A DNA stretch of 34,813 nucleotides, from assembly GCA_023423775.1 (NCBI GenBank), contig JAFAEZ010000053.1:1-34813 (forward strand), written 5' to 3'. Shown here one piece after another: positions 31,073 through 34,813 of this stretch. Made by a program: the position numbers and the translations under genes. Every line of letters starts with the position of its first letter. The first letter of the stretch is position 1. This stretch comes from Pseudomonadota bacterium. GTDB lineage: Bacteria; Pseudomonadota; Alphaproteobacteria; Sphingomonadales; Sphingomonadaceae. Under the pieces are notes generated by a model. The model saw only the letters and a list, made by a program, of their open reading frames with translations, searched no databases and had not been told where the DNA came from.

Positions 31073-33349
31073 TCAGGCCAAGCTCACGAAGCTGTCGAGG
31101 ACGCGCTTACGACCGGCATGTTCGAAGTCGATCTCGAGCTTGTTGCCTTCGATCTCGGCGACCGTTCCGTAGCCGAATTTGGAGTGGAAGACGCGCTGGC
31201 CGAGGCTGATGTCGCTGCGGCCGGGATTGCCGAGGCTGACGGCGCTGGCGCGCGCCTCGACGATGCGCGGCGGGGTACGTTCGAAGCCGCCGCCGCTGGC
31301 AGCGCGCTGCCAGCCGGGGCCGCGCCCGGTGCCGCGCTGCAGGTTCGAGAACGGGTCGGCACGCTCCGACCAGTTGGCGCGCCACAGGCTCTCGCCGCCG
31401 CTCATCGTCGTCTCGTGCTCGACATAATCGTCGGGCAATTCGGCGACGAAGCGCGACGGGATCGACGAGGTCCACTGGCCGTAGATGCGGCGGTTGGCGG
31501 CGTGGATGATGAAGCATTTGTGCCGCGCGCGGGTGATCGCGACATAAGCCAGGCGCCGTTCCTCCTCGAGCGCGGCGTTGCCGCCTTCGTCGAGCGCGCG
31601 CTGCGACGGGAACACGCCTTCCTCCCAGCCGGCGAGGAAGACGGTGCCGAATTCCAGGCCCTTGGCGGCGTGGATGGTCATGATCGTGACCTTCTCCTCG
31701 TCGCGCGCGGCGTCATTCTCCATCACCAGGCTGACATGCTCGAGGAACGCCCCGAGCGTCTCATATTCCTCCATCGCGCGGGTGAGCTCGTTCAAGTTCT
31801 CGAGCCGGCCGGCGCTCTCGGCCGAACGGTCGGCCTGGAGCATCGCCGTGTAGCCGCTCTCGTCGAGCACGAGGCGGGCGAGCTCGGGATGCGGCAGTTC
31901 GTCCAGCCGCGCGCGCCACCGCGCGAAATCGCCGACCAGATTGCCCAGCGCGCGCTGCGCCTGGGGAGTGAGTTCGTCGGTGTCGAGCATCTGCGCCGCG
32001 GCCGACAGCAAAGGCGCACCGGCCGCGCGGGCGAAGGCGTGGACCTTGGCCACCGCCTTGTCGCCGAGGCCGCGCTTGGGCGTGTTGACGATCCGCTCGA
32101 AGGCGAGATCGTCGGCCGGCTGGGCGATGACGCGAAGGTAAGCGAGGGCGTCGCGGATCTCGGCGCGCTCGTAGAAGCGGAAACCGCCGACGATCCGATA
32201 GGGGAGGCCGATCGCGATGAAGCGGTCCTCGAGCTCGCGGGTCTGGAACTGGGCGCGGACGAGGATGGCGGTATCGTCGAGATGACCGCCGCGGCGCTGG
32301 ATCGATTCGATCTCCTCGCCGACGCGGCGCGCCTCCTCGGGGCCGTCCCAGACGCCGATCACGCTCACCTTCTCGCCGCCGTCCTTGTCGGTCCAGAGCG
32401 TCTTGCCGAGGCGGCCGCCATTGTGGGCGATCACTCCCGAAGCGGCGGCGAGGATGTGCGAGGTCGAGCGGTAATTCTGCTCGAGCCGGACGATCTTGGC
32501 GCCGGGGAAATCCTGCTCGAAGCGGAGGATGTTGGCGACCTCGGCGCCGCGCCAGGAATAGATCGACTGGTCGTCGTCGCCGACGCAGCAGATGTTCTTC
32601 CGCTCCTGGGCGAGCAGCCGAAGCCAGAGATACTGGCTCTGGTTGGTGTCCTGATATTCGTCGACGAGGATATATTTGAAGCGCTGCTGATAATGTTCGA
32701 GCACGTCGCGGTGGGTGCGCAGGATCACCAGCATGTGCAGCAAAAGGTCGCCGAAATCGCAGGCGTTGAGCGCCTTCAGCCGTTCCTGATAGGCGGCGTA
32801 GAGCTCGGCGCCCTTGCCGTTGGCATAGGCTTCGCTCTCGCCGGCGTCGATCTGCGCCGGGGTCCAGCCGCGATTCTTCCAGCGGTCGATCAGGCCGGCG
32901 AGCTGGCGCGCCGGCCAGCGTTTCTCGTCGATGTCGGCAGCGGCGATCAACTGCTTCAGCAGGCGCAGCTGGTCATCGGTGTCGAGGATCGTGAAATTGG
33001 ATTGGAGGCCGACCAGTTCGGCGTGGCGGCGCAGCATCTTCGCGCCGACCGCGTGGAAGGTGCCGAGCCAGGGCATGCCCTCCACGGCGTCGCCGACGAT
33101 GCGGCCGACGCGCTCCTTCATTTCCCGCGCCGCCTTGTTGGTGAAGGTGACGGCGAGGATCTCCGAGGGCCAGGCACGGCGCGTGGCGATCAGATGGGCG
33201 AGGCGCGCGGTCAGCGCAGCCGTCTTGCCCGTGCCCGCGCCGGCCAGCACCAGCACCGGCCCCTCCGTAGTCAGCACGGCCTCTCGCTGGGGCGGGTTGA
33301 GGTCGCTGATATAAGGCGGCTCGGCGGCGGGGGAGAGGGCTTGGGTCAC
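31073..33349 (-). CDS. uvrD: ATP-dependent DNA helicase UvrD/PcrA/Rep family
   Basis: 3'-5' SF1A helicase for nucleotide-excision and mismatch repair and replication restart. 758 residues, the standard size. Seen: Q-motif region LNPPQREAV, Walker A AGAGTGKT (36-43), motif Ia VTFTNKAAREMKERV, Walker B ILVDEYQDTN, motif III GDDDQSIYSWRGA, motif IV LEQNYRSTS, motif V IMTIHAAKGLEF, and motif VI EEERRLAYVAITRA. The C-terminal Tudor-like tail (GQRVFHSKFGYGTVAEIEG) is the PcrA/UvrD type that contacts RNA polymerase. It starts at GTG 33349 without a clear Shine-Dalgarno sequence. Confidence 0.96.
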   Translation of the reverse strand: MTQALSPAAEPPYISDLNPPQREAVLTTEGPVLVLAGAGTGKTAALTARLAHLIATRRAWPSEILAVTFTNKAAREMKERVGRIVGDAVEGMPWLGTFHAVGAKMLRRHAELVGLQSNFTILDTDDQLRLLKQLIAAADIDEKRWPARQLAGLIDRWKNRGWTPAQIDAGESEAYANGKGAELYAAYQERLKALNACDFGDLLLHMLVILRTHRDVLEHYQQRFKYILVDEYQDTNQSQYLWLRLLAQERKNICCVGDDDQSIYSWRGAEVANILRFEQDFPGAKIVRLEQNYRSTSHILAAASGVIAHNGGRLGKTLWTDKDGGEKVSVIGVWDGPEEARRVGEEIESIQRRGGHLDDTAILVRAQFQTRELEDRFIAIGLPYRIVGGFRFYERAEIRDALAYLRVIAQPADDLAFERIVNTPKRGLGDKAVAKVHAFARAAGAPLLSAAAQMLDTDELTPQAQRALGNLVGDFARWRARLDELPHPELARLVLDESGYTAMLQADRSAESAGRLENLNELTRAMEEYETLGAFLEHVSLVMENDAARDEEKVTIMTIHAAKGLEFGTVFLAGWEEGVFPSQRALDEGGNAALEEERRLAYVAITRARHKCFIIHAANRRIYGQWTSSIPSRFVAELPDDYVEHETTMSGGESLWRANWSERADPFSNLQRGTGRGPGWQRAASGGGFERTPPRIVEARASAVSLGNPGRSDISLGQRVFHSKFGYGTVAEIEGNKLEIDFEHAGRKRVLDSFVSLA

Positions 33350-33408
33350 GGCGAACAGTTAGGGAACGTGGCGGCGCAGGGCAAGCTTAGTCGCGCCTGC
33401 ACGGGCCC

Positions 33409-33954
33409 TTACCTCTCGCGCCGGAACAGGGTCAGGTGCGCCTTGCCGAAACGGCGTTCGGCGGCGACGGCAAAGCCCTCCGCCAGCGGCAGCTTTTCAC
33501 CCGCCGTCTCGACGCTGACCCAGCCGCCGGGCGCCACCCAGCCTGCATTGCAGACGCGCTCCGTCGCCATCTCGGCGAGGCCGGTGGCGTAGGGCGGATC
33601 GAGAAAGACGATGTCGCAGGGCACGGCCGGCGGCACGGCATATTCCACCGCCTGGCTGCGAATGTCGCCCCGCGCAGCCGCGCCAAATGTGTCGAGGTTG
33701 CGTTTGATCGCGGCGGCTGCATTACGGTCGCTGTCGACGAAGGTGCAATGCGCCGCGCCGCGGGACAGCGCCTCGAGACCGAGCGCGCCGGTCCCGGCGA
33801 AGAGGTCGGCGACGCGCAGCCCCTCAAAGCTGCCGAGCCGGCTGGCGAGCATCGAGAACAGCCCTTCGCGGGCGCGGTCGCTGGTCGGGCGGGTGGCTTG
33901 TCCTTCGGGCGCGATGAGGGGCCGCCCGCGCCATTCCCCGGCAATGATCCTCAC
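33409..33954 (-). CDS. rsmD: 16S rRNA (guanine(966)-N(2))-methyltransferase
   Basis: Methylates G966 of 16S rRNA in the small ribosomal subunit. 181 residues, usual length. Seen: MRIIAGEWRGRPLIAPEG at the N-terminus (start is GTG 33954), ATRPTSDRAREGLFSML, the SAM-binding VADLFAGTGALGLEALSRGA, and the catalytic DPPY in VFLDPPYATG. Its start overlaps the stop of rluB (GTGA), so both ribosome-modification genes are translationally coupled. uvrD follows after 59 bp. Confidence 0.96.
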   Translation of the reverse strand: MRIIAGEWRGRPLIAPEGQATRPTSDRAREGLFSMLASRLGSFEGLRVADLFAGTGALGLEALSRGAAHCTFVDSDRNAAAAIKRNLDTFGAAARGDIRSQAVEYAVPPAVPCDIVFLDPPYATGLAEMATERVCNAGWVAPGGWVSVETAGEKLPLAEGFAVAAERRFGKAHLTLFRRER

Positions 33955-34813
33955 AGGCTCTTCCTGAATTCCACCAATTCGTGCTGCCGCACTTCGCCGA
34001 TTTCGCCCATCGGCAGATCGGCGAGGACGAACGGCCCGTAGGCGACGCGGATCAGACGCGACACCTGCAGGCCGAGATGCTCGAGCACGCGCCGGACCTC
34101 GCGGTTCTTGCCTTCCTTGAGGCGCATCTCGACCCAGCCGTTGCGGCCGGTGCGGCGCTCGAGATTGGCGTCGATGGCGCCGTAGCGGATGCCCTCGATC
34201 TCGATGCCGTGGATCAGCTCCTCGAGCTGCTCCTGACTGACGTCGCCGAATACGCGGGCGCGATAGGTGCGCTCTACGCCGGTCGAAGGGAGCTCGAGCT
34301 TGCGCTTGAACTCGCCGTCATTGGTGAGGAGCAGGAGCCCCTCGGTGTTGAGATCGAGGCGGCCGACCGGCATCAGACGCGGCAGGCCTTCGGGCAATTT
34401 GTCGTAGATGGTCGGGCGGCCGGCCGGATCGCGCTCGGCGGTGATCAGTCCGGTCGGCTTGTGGTAGAGGAACAGGCGGGTGGCGGCGGGCGGCCGCACC
34501 GGCTTGCCGTCGACGGTGACGCCCTGCAGCGAAGTGACGATCGTCGCCGGCGTCTCCAGCGGGACGTTGTTGATGGCGATGCGGCGCTCTTCGATCATCC
34601 GCTCGATCTCGCGGCGCGAGGCGATGCCGGCGCGGGCCAGCAATTTGGCGATGCGCTGCGGCTCGCGCGGGCCGAACTGACGCTCGACCCGATCGGGAGC
34701 GAAGGCCGGCTTGGGCGCTGGCGCGGGGCGCTCGGCAGCGGCGGGCGTCCGAACGTGGCGGGGCGGTGGCCCGGCGCGGGGACGGGCCGGTCTTTCGCCG
34801 CGCGGTGCGGCGG
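33951..34813 (-). CDS. rluB: Ribosomal large-subunit pseudouridine synthase B, N-terminal end cut by window edge
   Basis: Makes a pseudouridine in helix 89 of 23S rRNA (RluB type). The open frame runs off the window: the first 50 or so visible residues are a Pro/Ala/Arg-rich disordered extension, then an S4 RNA-binding domain (QRIAKLLARAGIASRREIER) and the synthase domain with FLYHKPTGLIT, the catalytic Asp in PVGRLDLNTEGLLLLTND, and LKEGKNREVRRVLEHLG. A basic disordered N-terminus is usual for alphaproteobacterial members. RluB, RluE and RluF are similar; the S4 domain and motif set favour RluB. The true start lies outside the window. Confidence 0.92.
   Translation of the reverse strand, partial: AAPRGERPARPRAGPPPRHVRTPAAAERPAPAPKPAFAPDRVERQFGPREPQRIAKLLARAGIASRREIERMIEERRIAINNVPLETPATIVTSLQGVTVDGKPVRPPAATRLFLYHKPTGLITAERDPAGRPTIYDKLPEGLPRLMPVGRLDLNTEGLLLLTNDGEFKRKLELPSTGVERTYRARVFGDVSQEQLEELIHGIEIEGIRYGAIDANLERRTGRNGWVEMRLKEGKNREVRRVLEHLGLQVSRLIRVAYGPFVLADLPMGEIGEVRQHELVEFRKSL

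Noticed and set aside
30917..33592. About 890-codon plus-strand frame opposite uvrD
   Set aside because: Antisense to all helicase motifs; composition is typical of a shadow frame and no start context or motif supports it.

Overview
The window is high-GC, densely packed chromosomal DNA that looks like a member of the Sphingomonadaceae (Sphingomonas-like Alphaproteobacteria). The assignment rests on overall gene content, EcfG-type promoter motifs (GGAAC-N16/17-GTT), REP-like repeats with the core CTTCGACAGGCTCAG, and a 28-bp dispersed repeat that reads 'FRPIADI' or 'MSAMGRK' when translated. It is inference from the sequence, not a database match. I see no rRNA, tRNA, CRISPR array, prophage or complete insertion sequence.

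Layout. 1-3.2 kb: the 5' part of an assimilatory sulfate-reduction gene (cysH), a small hydrophilic protein behind an EcfG-type promoter, a secreted TPR protein, and a DUF3008 protein behind a second EcfG-type promoter. 3.2-7.4 kb: 6-phosphogluconolactonase converging on an arginine-succinyltransferase cluster (M20 hydrolase > astA > astB, minus strand). 7.7-9.9 kb: small exported or membrane proteins and a GNAT acetyltransferase, with two copies of the 28-bp repeat around one membrane-protein gene. 9.9-11.4 kb: rppH and an HSL-type esterase separated by a REP pair. 11.5-15.8 kb: korA, a 26-residue membrane peptide, korB and a cyclopropane-fatty-acid synthase. 15.8-16.4 kb: two REP pairs bracketing a GIY-YIG nuclease gene. 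16.4-18.5 kb: purF translationally coupled to an SDR gene. 18.7-21.7 kb: a lipoprotein, then a MerR regulator with a 24-bp palindrome in front of it, followed by an acyl-CoA dehydrogenase and a strong hairpin terminator. 21.7-26.5 kb: an orphan PAS histidine kinase, a Pcm-family methyltransferase, and a ydbS/ydbT-like pair of PH-domain membrane proteins. The first gene of that pair is frameshifted at a 12-G run. 26.5-30.2 kb: a tight four-gene operon (MFS exporter > cysK > ATP-grasp ligase > GNAT). 30.3-31.05 kb: a vapBC toxin-antitoxin pair with a perfect 10-bp inverted-repeat operator. 31.07-34.8 kb: uvrD/pcrA, rsmD and the 3' part of rluB.

How the genes work together. Arginine would be succinylated (AstA) and the product hydrolysed (AstB). 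The coupled M20 enzyme, related to glutamate carboxypeptidases, is a candidate for the desuccinylase step normally done by AstE. KorAB offers a ferredoxin-linked route from 2-oxoglutarate to succinyl-CoA. The MerR regulator probably controls itself and the acyl-CoA dehydrogenase. The cysK/ATP-grasp/GNAT/MFS operon has the parts expected for making and exporting a modified amino acid. It is the best candidate here for an undescribed pathway; the REP-bracketed GIY-YIG gene is the best candidate for an undescribed mobile or repeat-linked unit.
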